From contig JAQRGA010000043.1 in NCBI GenBank assembly GCA_029237695.1, positions 620,001 to 684,000 of the forward strand: a stretch of DNA of 64,000 bases. The letters run 5' to 3'. The position numbers were made by a program, and so were the translations under genes. This document shows, piece after piece, positions 38,269-50,695 of the stretch; position 1 is the first letter of the stretch, and every line of letters starts with the position of its first letter. The stretch comes from Conchocele bisecta. Its lineage: Eukaryota > Mollusca > Bivalvia > Lucinida > Thyasiridae. A model generated the notes under the pieces. That model had not been told where the DNA came from and did not search any database. It saw nothing but the letters and a program-made list of their open reading frames with translations.

Positions 38269-39132
38269 TTTAACACACACAATAAAATTGAACTTGCTAT
38301 GTGTATTGTCTGGTACTCGGCATGTTTGGTGATGCTCATACATGTGAAATGATCGCAGAATCTGCGATCATTTCACATGTATGATCATCACCAAACATGC
38401 AGAGTACCAGACAATACTTGTGAAATGATCGCAGATCTGCGATCATTTCACATGTATGATCATCACCAAACATGCCGAGTACCAGACAATACTTGTGAAA
38501 TGATCGCAGAATCTGCGATCATTTCACATGTATGATCATCACCAAACATGCCGAGTACCAGACAATACATGTGAAATGATCGCAGATTCTGCGATCATTT
38601 CACATGTATGATCATCACCAAACATGCCGAGTACCAGACAATACTTGTGAAATGATCGCAGAATCTGCGATCATTTCACATGTATGATCATCACCAAACA
38701 TGCCGAGTACCAGACAATACTTGTGAAATGATCGCAGAATCTGCGATCATTTCACATGTATGATCATCACCAAACATGCCGAGTACCAGACAATACATGT
38801 GAAATGATCGCAGATTCTGCGATCATTTCACATGTATGATCATCACCAAACATGCCGATACCAGACAATACATGTGAAATGATCGCAGATTCTGCGATCA
38901 TTTCACAGTATGATCATCACCAAACATGCCGAGTACCAGACAATACTTGTGAAATGATCGCAGAGTCTGCGATCATTTCACATGTATGATCATCACCAAA
39001 CATGCCGAGTACCAGACAATACATGTGAAATGATCGCAGATTCTGCGATCATTTCACATGTATGATCATCACCAAACATGCCGAGTACCAGACAATACAC
39101 ATAGCAAGTTCACTTTTATTGTGTGTGTTAAA
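38269..39132. mobile_element. Long palindromic element with an internal 76-bp array (about ten units)
   Basis: Terminal arms TTTAACACACACAATAAAAT / ATTGTGTGTGTTAAA, continuing through TGCTATGTGTATTGTCTGGT. Between them about ten units of 76 bases are arrayed, all in one orientation. Each holds the palindrome TGTGAAATGATCGCAGA / TCTGCGATCATTTCACA and the spacer ATGATCATCACCAAACATGC. Units differ by very few bases, so expansion is recent or homogenised. Confidence 0.9.
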
Positions 39133-39242
39133 TTACGTCACGGCATGTATACTATTGTTTCGGTGTATGCCACAAATGTCTCCTAGTACCGGATTAAGCG
39201 GCGCACATGTACTAATATGGACACAGTTAATACGAAAGGTAT

Positions 39243-39668
39243 ATGGAAGCGTCCTGGTGCCAATTCTAAAATATGTTTTATCTCTTAATTAGGAGAAACC
39301 ACTATTAGATAACTAACCTTATATAGAGATACTACTAATTAGGAGGTACAAACTCCTAATTAAGAGATACTACTAATTAGGAGATACAAACTCCTAATTA
39401 AGAGATACTACTAATTAGGAGGTAATAACTCCTAATTAAGAGATACTACTAATTAGGAGATACAAACTCCTGATTAGGAGATACTACGTCCTAATTTGGA
39501 GTTAGTATATCCTAATTAGGACATACTATCTCCTAATTATGACTTAGTATCTCCTAATTAGGACTTAGGATCTCCTAATTAGGAGATACCAAGTCATAAT
39601 TAGAAGATAGTATCTCCTAATTAGGAGTTAGTAAATATATTTTAGCATCGACACCAGGACGCTTCCAT
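39243..39668. mobile_element. Palindromic element with internal CTCCTAATTAGGAG array
   Basis: Ends ATGGAAGCGTCCTGGTGCCA / ACACCAGGACGCTTCCAT with inner AAAATATGTTTT / AAATATATTTTA. The interior (39285-39630) is a short tandem array of CTCCTAATTAAGAGATACTA-type units, each palindromic. Confidence 0.88.
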
Positions 39669-40473
39669 AAAGATAGGCAAATGTGCACCACTGTTCAATT
39701 AAAGTCGAAATTTGGCTCAGAATCGCGGAAATTACTCACCTGTTGTTCTGATTTTCTAAGTATCTGCTCGCACGATCACCGCTGCTTTTCGCAACCGGCG
39801 TCATGCACATTCCGCCTGATTAATATTCGCTTTCTCCATTTTTGTATCAAAAACACTATTCCAATATATATACTATATACGATACACAGATTTGTATAGT
39901 TACTACATTGTTAGATTGTTATATTCGACGAATGTCCAGTTAGTACGTATCCAAGGACAGGTAGATAGGTTAAGCGCTCTGAACTGAAGCTAAGATACAA
40001 TATGTTCTATCGGCTAATATGAATTTGTTGACACAAGCGGACTATCAATATTATGATGTCTTGTAAACTACCAATCTCCATCCAAGTGAACGGACAAACA
40101 CAATTGACCAGTCTAGGAGACATAATATTATTCTACTTTCTCACATCTCAATATTGTACTGTCATATGTATTTCGTGAAAACAACATTTTTCGTAAATTA
40201 ATTTTAATTTAATTCTGCATTTCTTCCTTTGTCAACTTATGAGTGATCCGTAGCTACTAGGGTGTGATAAATAATAACCGAAAATGTCGCATTTACTCGA
40301 TTTAAATTTCTGTATATTCTCCTACCGGCAATATCCGGTAGTATATTTGAATTCAGTAAGGTAGCAGTGTCCAGTTAGCCTGTAGTTTCGCATTTTGGCA
40401 CCGGTGAAATTTATAAATATTAACATTCCCGCTGATTAAAATTCACTTTGATCCATTGATTATTTTTAGTAAA
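39669..40473. other. Stretch without recognised feature
   Basis: No gene, and no repeat with a partner in the window. Confidence 0.4.
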
Positions 40474-40597
40474 ACGAGCATTGAAACAATAATATGATAT
40501 AAAATCACATACAAATCTAAAATTATGTAGGTAAAATTACCTACATAATTTTAGATTTTTATATGATTTTATATCATATTATTGTTTCAATGCTCGT
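40474..40597. repeat. Near-perfect 124-bp palindrome
   Basis: ACGAGCATTGAAACAATAAT...AATCTAAAATTATGTAGGTAA and complement with almost no loop. Single copy here. Confidence 0.85.
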
Positions 40598-41002
40598 ACC
40601 AGGGCCACCTGAATTTGTTCCCATGATCAGAAATTGGCAGACATACGAAACTAGGGCATTTCCTGTAATATTTAACAAAAACAGCCATATTGTCGAGTGC
40701 CTGCAGTCAACACTTGTTTGAAGAAGAAATGCATGGATGGGAACTGGGTTGACCCATGTCAGTTTGTTTGTTTTTGGACAGTGATTGAGGAAATAAGTAG
40801 CGTTTGGTATGTAGTTCCGCAAGTGACGTGGCCTGGCATTGCGAAACAAGTGCTTTTTCAGCCTCGGAAATTGCTGATTTTAAAGAACTCGGCCTGAGAT
40901 ATTTCCCATTCCTTCATAGGTCATAAACAATAATGAACTGAATCTTTTTGATGAAAATTTGAAATGAGTAGGAAACTGGTCACTGCCACCTCAACAATCG
41001 TA

Positions 41003-41274
41003 TAGGCGGATCCAGCATTTGGGAAACGTGGGGGGGGGTGTCTGGTTGCGAAGGTAACTCTTGCAATGTTCTCCCGTACCGTTCGTAGCTAGCTACGGAC
41101 GGTGCGGGAGTAATTGCAAGAGTTACCGTTCGCAACTAGAGGGTTGTCCTATTTTCGAGCTCTTCGAAATGCACTTTCCTGTGTTTTACAGCATTTAAAT
41201 TCCGACACCAACTGATGGTAAACTGTGATATATGTAAACTTCACCCCGGAACCTCCCCTCTAGATCCGCCCCTG
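41003..41274. mobile_element. hAT-like MITE, ends GGCGGATCCAGC / TAGATCCGCCCCTG
   Basis: Short ends like the widespread CAGGGGCGGATC hAT termini. Interior holds the GTAACTCTTGCAATGTTCTC / CCCGTACCGT hairpin and CCTGTGTTTTACAGCATTTAAA. A reverse copy is at 51825-52013 and a remnant at 13420-13640. Confidence 0.75.
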
Positions 41275-41601
41275 AATCGACAGTGGTATTAAACGTATAT
41301 ATCTCATAAATCGGTCAACTAAATATTTATTGTATTTACTTTACTTTGCTGACCACTTATCTGCACGTATGTTGTCTCCATGTATAGACGAATCTTATAA
41401 CTACGTTACCGAACTTGGACTTGGACGTCATGTGAACTCAAACTAAGAAACGTGACGGCTAACCCGAATTTTATGGCTGTCACGCAGTACGACCTACATG
41501 TAAGTCGCCCTTCGTGACATCCAGAAAATTCGGGTTGCGTGACGGCAAACTGATTTTCGCCAACAACAACATAATTATATAATTTTTATGGCACATTCTG
41601 G

Positions 41602-41815
41602 TACAGTGGAAACTCTCTAAACCGGACACCCTGGGAGATCCCCAGGGTGTCCGGTTCGGAGATGTTCCACTGTAAATATGAGAACTTAATGACACATTCT
41701 AGTGTTTTGCAATCATCAAAAGTCATTGTAATCAGAGATACATAACAGCGAAACACTTCTAAGTTAAAGATCTATATTTCCCCGAGTGTCCGGTTTAGAG
41801 TTGTTCCACTGTATA
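41602..41815. mobile_element. MITE, family CAGTGGAACCTCTCTAAACCGGACACC (copy 3)
   Basis: ACAGTGGAAACTCTCTAAAC, the immediate block CACCCTGGGAGATCCCCAGG, and right end GGTTTAGAGTTGTTCCACTG. A short fourth piece lies at 52101-52172. Confidence 0.8.
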
Positions 41816-41855
41816 TACTGTCTCGTGACATAAACTTGTCAATTCAACCATGTTT

Positions 41856-42358
41856 TTAAAGGTATTTGCCCACTCAGTAGGCACACACTGTTCTTTATAT
41901 CAGAGACATCATCTGAGACATTTTCTGACAAAATGAAAATGCATTCACCATTACCCCACGTATTGATTGGCATTATTATACATTTTATATCGGACGTAAA
42001 TTTCAACACTCATATCAGGGGCGATAACCGGGTTGCCTTAAAATGTTAACTGACATTGCTATTTATTATCTGTATTTATGTTTCTATGTGCAATGATCAT
42101 ACTTTCAATCTGTATTTTTTCAGGTGACGCATTTAATTAGTATAACTAATTAACAAATATCATGCCTCATTTGCATATGACAATAGCCTGATACCACAGC
42201 GAGTCACTATCAGTAAACAAATATTACTAAATGAATATATATATCTGTATAGCGGGCATTCGTACTTTTTAGAACTGGTAGAATAGTGACACAATTATAC
42301 ACTTATTTAATTCCTATAAAGAACATTTTGTGCCTACTGAGTGGGCATGTACCTTTAA
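41856..42358. mobile_element. MITE, family TTAAAGGTACATGCCCACTCAG (full copy 1)
   Basis: Ends TTAAAGGTATTTGCCCACTC and GAGTGGGCATGTACCTTTAA, arms of about 45 bases. Interior without ORF. Full copies also at 58568-59064 and 61381-61867. Confidence 0.85.
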
Positions 42359-42719
42359 TCATACTATTGTTGCAGTACATTTCAATTAAATCCAATAGTT
42401 CATATCTATACATGAAAGTATGAAAGCACAATAGTTAGTCATCTAGTTCATACGAGTTTCAAACTGTTTACTTAAACGACTTTAATATTATTGGTACGAT
42501 TTCGTAACTCTTTACCATATGAATGTACATTCGTTCGGTTTGACCAGACACGAATTGTTTTTAAATTAGTACTTATTTCGTGACTCTGAGTAAATTATTT
42601 TTGTTTGCCCCAGTTTCTTAGTCAAGACCCTTTCATCAATATATATTACATGTACGTTAACCATTAATTGTGCACAATTAGTACAACGCATAGGCGGTGG
42701 AACGGGAAAATTATTGTGT

Positions 42720-43200
42720 GTGGGTGGGGGGGGGGGGGGGGGGGGCAATTGTGATGTTGCTAGGGGGTCCGGGGGCATGCTTCACCAGAATCTCCCCCGG
42801 AAATGTTTGAAAGCTAAGAGGCGTGAAATGCTATTTCCTGCTTTCTCAGGGGGCGCATTCATGAGGGCCCTTTGGGCCCGGTGTTGCTAGGGAGATCGGG
42901 GGCATGCTCCCCAGGAAATTTCTGAAATGTAAGAGGCGTGAAACGCTATTTCCTGCATTCCGATATTGCTAGCGGGGTCCGGGGGCATGCTCCCCGGAAA
43001 TTTTTAAAATCTAAGGCGTGAAACGCCATTCCCTGCTTTCTTAGACAGGCTTGAGTGCCCAAAGGGCCTCATGTTGCTAGGGAGTCCGGTAACGCTATTT
43101 CCTGCATTCCGATATTGCTAACAGGGTCCGGGGGGCATGCTCCCCCGGAAATGTTTGAAATCTAAGAGGCATGAAATGCCATTTCCTGCATTCTCAGTAA
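42720..43200. repeat. Degenerate tandem repeat GGGTCCGGGGGCATGCTCCC, with poly-G tract
   Basis: A run of about 20 G near 42727-42746, then four or five imperfect units (TTGCTAGGGGGTCCGGGGGC, CATGCTCCCCGGAAATTTTT, AAGAGGCGTGAAACGCTATT, TCCTGCATTC). Confidence 0.75.
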
Positions 43201-43250
43201 GTTTGAGGATGAGAATATGTGCTTTATTACAAAATTATTAAGGGGACATG

Positions 43251-43492
43251 GGGGCCGTTTCACTAAACTTCGTAAGACCAAAATGTTCGTAAGTGCAAAA
43301 TTATGATAGTTTGTAAATATCACATTAAACATGTTTTCTTGTAAACAATTATTGGATTTACAGTTATTGAGTATAGGCTGCATATGCAGCATATGCTCAA
43401 TAAATGAAAATCAATCAATTTAAATTTACAGACGATCCTAAATTTTCACTTACGATCATTTTAGTCGTACGAAGTTTAGAGAAACGGGCCCC
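43251..43492. mobile_element. Palindromic MITE, family GGGGCCCGTTTCACTAAACTTCG (copy 1)
   Basis: Arms GGGGGCCGTTTCACTAAACT / TTTAGAGAAACGGGCCCC; centre around GCTGCATATGCAGC. Copies 2 and 3 at 50967-51207 and 62647-62888. Confidence 0.8.
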
Positions 43493-43681
43493 AGGCCACC
43501 CCCAACAGTTTTATTGGGGGGGGGGGGCACTTCCGCCGCCACTGCATCGTTATGTTTATAACCAGAGATTACAACTTGTCGGAATTCCACGAGACGCACA
43601 CTCTGTCATCACGTGTGCATGTTCGTTTCGGTTTCAAACCGTCAATCACATAGTATTCTCGCAATTCGAAAGGGCGTTTAT

Positions 43682-46600
43682 GGGCGGGACGACATTCCAC
43701 CAAACATGTACAGGCGTAGAGGCTGGATGACATTCCACCAAACATGTACATGCGTAGGGGCGGGATGACATTCCACCAAACATGTACAGGCGTAGGGGCG
43801 GGATGACATTCCACCAAACATGTACAGGCGTAGGGGCGGGATGACATTCCACCAAACATGTACAGGCGTAGGGGCGGGATGACATTCCACCAAACATGTA
43901 CAGGCGTAGGGGCGGGATGACATTCAAACAAACATGTACAGGCGTAGGTGCGGGATGACATTCCACCAAACATGTACAGGCGCAGGTGCGGGATGACAGT
44001 CCACCAAACATGTACAGGCGTAGAGGCGATAAAAAGAGGCGATGACATTCCAAACATGTACAGGCGTAGGGGCGGGATGACATTCAAACAAACATGTACA
44101 GGCGTAGGCGTAGGCGGGATGGACATCCACTTCCAAAACATGTACAGGCGTAGAGGCGGGATGACATTCCACCAACATGTACAGGCGTAGGGGCAGGGGG
44201 GGATGACATTCCACCAACATGTACAGGCGTAGGGGTTCGGGATGACATGTTTCCACCAAACATGTACAGGCGTTAGAGGCGGGATGACATTGACATTCCA
44301 CAAATGTACAGAGGCGATAGAGGCGGGTATGACATTTCCACAAATATGTACAGTCGTAGAGGGGTGGGCTGGATGACATTCACCACCATGTACATGCGTA
44401 GGGGCGGGATGACATTCCACCAAACATGTACAGGCGTAGGGGCGGGATGACATTCCACCAAACATGTACAGGCGTAGGGGCGGGGTGGGATGATCATTCC
44501 ACCAAACATGTACAGGCGTAGGGGCGGGATGACATTCAAAAAAACATGTACAGGCGTAGCGGGATGACATCAAAACCAAACATGTACAGTAGGTGGGGCG
44601 GGATGACATTCCACCAAACATGTACAGCGTTAGAGGCGATGACATCAGCCAAACATGTACAGGCGTAGGGGCGGGATGACATTCCCCCCCACCAAACATG
44701 TACAGGCGTAGAGGCGGGGATGACATTCCACCAAATGTAAGCATGTAACAGGCGTAGTAAACAGTCGTAGGGATGACAGTTCCACCAAACAAGTACAGGC
44801 GTAGAGGCGGGATGACATTCCACCAAACATGTACACGGGGGGGAGGTTTCGTAGGGGCGGGATGACATTCCACCAAACATGTACAGGCGTAGAGGCGGGA
44901 TGATTCCACCAAACATGTACAGCGTAGTGCATGCATTCCACATGTACAGGCGTAGTAGGGGCGGGGATGACATTCACAAACATGTACAGGCGTAGGGGCG
45001 ATGACATTCCACCAAACATGTACAGTAGGGGCGGGATGACATTCACGTAGCTAGTGTCGGGATGATTCCACCAAACATGTACTGGCGTAGAGGGCGGGAT
45101 GGACCATTCCACCTTAACTTTTAAACATGAGTAGGGGCCGAGGGATGAACAGGTCACCAAACATGTACAGGGTAGGGAGGCGGGATGAAATTCCACCAAA
45201 CTATGTAAGGCGTAGGGGCGGGGGGGGGGAGGGATGAAAACATTCCACCATTAAATAAGTTACAGGCGTAGGGGAGGGATGACATTCCAAAACCAAACAT
45301 GTTCAGGCGTAGGGGCGGGATGAAATTCCAATTCCAACCAAATTTGTTTACAGGCGTAGGGGCGGGATGACATTCCAAACCAAACCATGACAGGGGCGTT
45401 AGTGTCGGGATGGACATTCCACCAAACCAAAAATGTACAGGGGCGTAGGATGGGGCGGGATGACATTCACCCAAAACATGTACAGGGGCGTAGAGGCGGG
45501 ATGACATTCACAAACATTGTACAGGCGTAGGGGCGGGGGGATGAACATTCCATCAAATTATTGTACAGGCGGTAGGGGCAGATGACAGTTCCAAACCAAA
45601 ATGTACAGGCGTAGAGGGCGGGATGGATTCACAAATTTGTTACAGGCGTAGGGGGCGGGAGCATTCCTTTTTTTTTTTTTTTTAACACAAATATGTTAAA
45701 GAGGCGTAGGGGAGGGATGACAATTCAACCAAACCATGTACAGGCGTAGGGGCCGGGATGACATGCCACCAAACATTCCAGGCGTAGGGGGATGACATTC
45801 CCCAAACATGTACAGGCGTAGGGCGGGAGTGACATTCAAACAAACAATACAGGCGTAGGTGCGGATGACCATTCCACCAAAACAAACATGTACGGCGTAG
45901 GAGGCGGGATGAAACCATTCCACCAAACATGTAAACACGGCGTAGGGCGGGAATGGACATTCCCACCAATTAATGTACAAGGCTAAGGGGCGGGATGACT
46001 GTCCCACCAAAACATGTACAGGCGTAGAGGGGCCGGGATTGACCCATTCCACCAAACATGTACAGGGCGTAGGGGCGGGAATGAACAGTTCCACCAAACA
46101 TGTTACAGGCTAAGGCGGGACGAAATTTCCACCAAACATTGTTAAACATGGCGTAGGGGCGGGGATGAAACATACCAACCAAAATGTTTACCAAACAGGC
46201 GTTAGGGGCCGGGATGACATTCAAACATACATGTTAACAGCGGTAGGGGCGGATTGACAATTCCAAACCAAACATGTACAGGCGTAGGGGCGGGAATGGA
46301 CATTCAAAACCAAACATGTACAGGCGTTAGTGTCCGGGATGACAATTCCACCAAACATGTACTGGCCTTAGAAGGGGCGGGATGAAACATTCACCAAACA
46401 TGTTAAACATTTGCGTAGGGGCGGGATGAACATCACCACCAAACATGTCAGGCGTAGGGCGGGATGACATTCCACAAACATGTAACAGGCGTAAGAGGGG
46501 CGGATGACCAATTCCACCAAACATGTACAGCTTAGGGGGCGGGTGACATTTCCACCAAACATGTACAGGCGTAGGGGCGGATTACATTCCAAAAAAACAT

Positions 46601-48650
46601 GACAGGCGTAGGGGGCGGGATGACATTCCACCAAACATGTACAGGCGTAGGCGGGATGACCATTCCACCAAACATTGTACAGGCGTAGGCGGGATGAAAT
46701 TCCAAACCAAACATGTACAGGCGTAGGTGCGGGATGACAAATTTCCACCAAACATGTACAGCGTAGGAGGGGCGGGATGACAAATTCCAAACCAAACATG
46801 TACCGGGCGTTTAGGGGCGGGATGGACATTCCCCCAAACATGTACAGGCGTAAAAGAGGGGCGGGATGAAATTTCCACCAAACATAACAGCTAGGGGCGG
46901 GATGAACATTCCAAACAAATTTATGTACAGCGATAGGGGCGGGATGACATTCATACAAACATGTCAGGCTTAGGGGCGGGATACAATTCCAAACCAAACA
47001 TGTACAGGCGTAGTGTCGGGATGACATTCCACCAAAAACATGTACAGGCGTAGTGGCGGGATGACATTCCACCAAACCCTGTACAGGCGTTAGGGCGGGA
47101 TGACATTTTCGAAACAAAACATGTACAGGCGTAGGGGCCGGGGATGACATTCCCACAAACATTGTACAGCGTGAGAGGCGGGATGACATTTCCAACCAAA
47201 ACCTTGTACAGGCTAGGGGCGGGATGACATTTCAACCAAACATACAGGCGTAAGGCGGGATGACATTCCACCCAAACATGTACAGGGCGTAGGTCGGGAT
47301 GAAACATTCCAACCAAACATTGTAAACAGGCGTATGGGGCGGGATGACCTTCCACCAAACATGTTACACGGCGGTTAAGGCCGGGAATGACATTTTCCAC
47401 CAACATGTACAGGCTAGGGAGCGATGGGACATTCCAAACAAACATGTACAGGCGTGGGGCGGGATGACATTCCACCAAACATGACAGGCGTAGGCGCTGA
47501 TCACCACCAAAAAAAAAATAAAGGCGTAAGGGGCGGGATGACATTTCCCCACAAAATGTACAGGCGTAGTGATGGGATCACACCATGTACAGGCGTAGGG
47601 GCGGGATGACATTCCACCAAACAGTACAGGGGCGTTAGTGTCGGGTGAATTCCACCAAACATAATTGAGGGGGCGGGATGACATTCACAAACATGTACGG
47701 CGTAGGGCGGGGATGACATTTTCCACCCAAAAATGTACAGGCTTAGTGTCGGGATGAAATTCCCACCAAACATGTACAGGCGTAGAGGCGGATGACATTC
47801 ACAAACGTCAGGGCGTAGGGATCATTTTCCAAACATGTACAGGCGTAGGGGCGGGATGGACATTCAAAAACATGTACAGGCGTAGGGGCGGGGGATGACA
47901 TTCCACCAAAATGTACAGGCGTAGGGTGTGATGCATTCCACCAAACAGTACAGGCGTAGGGGGGGATGACTTTCCCCAAACATGTACAGGGTAGACATGC
48001 ATTCCAAAACATGGGTACAGTAGGCAGGGGCGGATGACATCACCAAACATGTACAGGCGTAGGGGCGGGACGACATTGAAACAAACATGTACAGGCGTAG
48101 GGGCGGGATGACATTCAAACAAACATGTACAGGCGTAGGGGCGGGATGACATTCAAACAAACATGTACAGGCGTAGGGGCGGGATGACATTCCACCAAAC
48201 ATGCACAGGCGTAGGGGCGGGACGGCATTCAAACAAACATGTACAGGCGTAGGGGCGGGATGACATTCAAACAAACATGTACAGGCGTAAGGGCGGGATG
48301 ACAATCCACCAAACATGTACAGACGTAGGGGCGGGATGACAGTCCACCAAACATGTACAGGCATAGGGCAGGCGTAGGGGCGGGATGAAATTCCACCTAA
48401 CATGTACAGGCGTACGGGCGGGATGACATTCAAACAAACATGTACAGGCGTAGGGGCGGGATGACATTCCACTAAACATGTACAGGCATAGGGCAGGCGT
48501 AGGGGCGGGATGACATTCAACCAAACATGTACAGACGTATGGGCGGGATGACATTCCACCAAACATGTACAGGCGTTGGGGCGGGATGACATCATTCCAA
48601 CATAAATGTACAGGCGTAGGGGCGGGAGGACATTCCAACAAACATGTATT
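43682..48650. repeat. 5-kb minisatellite, 38-bp unit
   Basis: Unit GGGGCGGGATGACATTCCAC plus CAAACATGTACAGGCGTA, roughly 130 copies in one orientation. The edges (43682-44030, 48050-48640) are almost identical unit to unit. The middle is full of single-base indels, homopolymer stretches (T18 near 45668) and truncated units. Long apparent ORFs on the minus strand are products of the repeat, not genes. Confidence 0.93.
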
Positions 48651-48785
48651 ACTAAATGATCATATATGTATAGCGGGCACTCGTAATTTTTAGAACTGGT
48701 AGAATAGTGACACAATTATACACGTACTAGTATTTAATTCATATAAAGAGCATTGTGTGTCTACTGAGTGGGCATATACCTTTAA
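48651..48785. mobile_element. Right part of TTAAAGGTACATGCCCACTCAG MITE, cut by the minisatellite
   Basis: From TTACTAAATGATCATATATG to GGGCATATACCTTTAA, collinear with 42226-42358. The array begins exactly where the rest of the element should be. Confidence 0.75.
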
Positions 48786-48872
48786 TACTAAACGTCCTGT
48801 TTTCGTATGATCTGTTTCCCTATGTTCTACTCTGTTAATTGTGCTCGACATCTCAATGTTTGTGATCAGTGT

Positions 48873-49026
48873 ATATAGAGAATAGTAGGTTAGTGCCGTG
48901 AATGGGAAACAATATCTGGCAAGGCTCAGGAAACGGGATGGGCGAGGCTCTGCCGAGCACATCCCGTTTCCGTGCCGCGCCAGATATGTTTTCCCATTCA
49001 CGGCACTAACCTACTATTCCATTTAT
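48873..49026. mobile_element. Palindromic MITE related to AGAGAATACCAGG family
   Basis: TATAGAGAATAGTAGGTTAG / CTAACCTACTATTCCATTTA with inner CGTGAATGGGAAAC and CGGGATGGGC / GCACATCCCG pairs. Confidence 0.75.
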
Positions 49027-49160
49027 CCCGTCAACACCTACAAATGGCTGTAAAATGCAAAAATAGTATTGACTGGATATCAAAAATGTTTCACGGCACC
49101 GTGTTTCACGGCACATACGCACTGTGTTGACGGGATAAACCCAGATATTCATGCGCATTT

Positions 49161-49560
49161 GTACGGAGCCCCGCAGGGGATACGTTATTTTTTATTAATT
49201 CGTTCCCACGAAATAATAATTCGTTCCCTCAATTTAACAATTAGTTCCCTTGAATTAACAATTCGTTCCTGTTCCCTCGAAGTAACAATTCGTTCCCACG
49301 AAATGATAATTCGTTCCCTCAATTTAGCAATTCGTTCCCTCGAATTAACAATTCGTTCACAGGATATAACAATTCGTTCCTCGAATTAACAATTCGTTCC
49401 CACGATATAACATTTCGTTCCCACGAATTAACAATTCGTTCCCGTGGGAACGAATTGTTAATTCGTGGGAACGAATTGTTAATTTGAGGGAGCGAATTGT
49501 TATTTCGTGGGAACGAATTAATACAAAAGAGAATTCTACGTCCCCTGCGGGGCTCCGTAC
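49161..49560. mobile_element. Palindromic element with GAACGAATTGTTA array (complete copy)
   Basis: Ends GTACGGAGCCCCGCAGGGGA and TCCCCTGCGGGGCTCCGTAC. The left half is an array of TTCGTTCCCTCAATTTAACAA-type units, the right half the inverse, meeting at GTTCCCGTGGGAAC (49438-49451). Same family at 37797, 59175, 62997. Confidence 0.9.
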
Positions 49561-49689
49561 ATTTGACTCTGAACATGCGAAGTTTATACATGTGCATTAT
49601 TCTATATATCTGTCTTTCATTAATCTCAAACCCATGTTGGGGACTTAGAGATTATAATTGATTTCATATATATATACATGTACATACAA

Positions 49690-49862
49690 TTTCAAATTCA
49701 ATCGAGGTAATTAACCGATACCCATTTACAGCTGGGTGGACTGAAGCAGTGTGGATAAAGTGTCTTTCTCAAGGACACAACGCACGCCTCCGGTGAGGCT
49801 CCAACCCACGACCGTTGGATCAGCAGTCCGACGCGCCCACCTCTTGGCTATTGCGGTCTATT
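49690..49862. mobile_element. SINE-like segment
   Basis: GCTGGGTGGACTGAAGCAGT, AAGTGTCTTTCTCAAGGACA and CCAACCCACGACCGTTGGAT resemble a conserved SINE body common in marine invertebrates. The end is close to a reversed tRNA B-box. Recognised from memory of the pattern; only one copy is in the window. Confidence 0.5.
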
Positions 49863-50066
49863 ATGTCAATAATCATTAATTTATTTATGACAATGATCTT
49901 TAATTAGTATCAAACCCACTATTCCAACGTTTCGACCTAAGACCTTTATCAAGAATTAGTTGTTTCCAACTAATACCTTGATCAGGGCCTTAGGCCAAAA
50001 CTAACTAATTGGGCACAAAACGTTGTAGTTCATTTACCATCATTCAACATATCATGTTATTGCGAA

Positions 50067-50220
50067 ATAGAGAATACTGGATTAAGATCTTTTGATATCA
50101 AGTTTATTAGGCAAGGCTAGGAACGCGTAGGAATTCCGAGGCTCGCCGAGGAATTCCTACAATTCCGAGCCGAACCTGATAAACTTGATAAGAAAAGACA
50201 GTAGCCTGGTATTCTATTTA
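50067..50220. mobile_element. Palindromic MITE, family AGAGAATACCAGGCTAGTGT (copy 2)
   Basis: TAGAGAATACTGGATTAAGA / AGCCTGGTATTCTATTTA, inner TCAAGTTTATTAGGCAAGGC and GAGGCTCGCCGAGGAATTCC. Confidence 0.75.
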
Positions 50221-50695
50221 TCAGGTAACATTTTGTGCTCGAAAATGTCCTCAGATGACGTCGTTATCTATGGACAGAACGTGAACTTGTTTACGTTGAG
50301 TCGACCAATGGAACGTCATTGTAACCCGGATGTATTTATCATGTCCATGCTTGATACAACTGTGTTATCAGTCAGTATGTATTAGGTCAATATAGGGCAG
50401 GTTACCTGATAAATGTTTATATCAACGCACTATAGTTTTTGTTGATGATCCGGACGGACCAACGTAACAACTGGTTGCAAATGCACGAAGTTCATTGTGT
50501 GCATCGGTAATTAATGTATTTAGTATGCATGGTCAGAACCGTCGGCATATTTTAACGTTATATTGACCTATATTTGACATATGCCACCCGGATATTTACA
50601 TATATGTAAAACAACACACTGTGGTTTACCTTTATCGTGTGTTCCACTAACCTTAAAGCACGTGTATGTCACAGGCACTTTGTGGTATGAACACA

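Noticed and set aside
38269..39132. CRISPR-like array
   Set aside because: Spacers are as conserved as repeats, the unit is 76 bases, and the sequence is animal DNA; it is a palindromic minisatellite.
43569..48715. Very long open frames on the minus strand (up to 455 codons) with LYMFGGMSSRP-type repeats
   Set aside because: They lie wholly in the 38-bp minisatellite. Because 38 is not divisible by 3 the repeat reads in all frames without stops; no gene signal.
49731..49862. tRNA gene on the reverse strand
   Set aside because: Only a B-box-like GGTTCGA-type stretch is present; no cloverleaf could be drawn. Kept as SINE-like.
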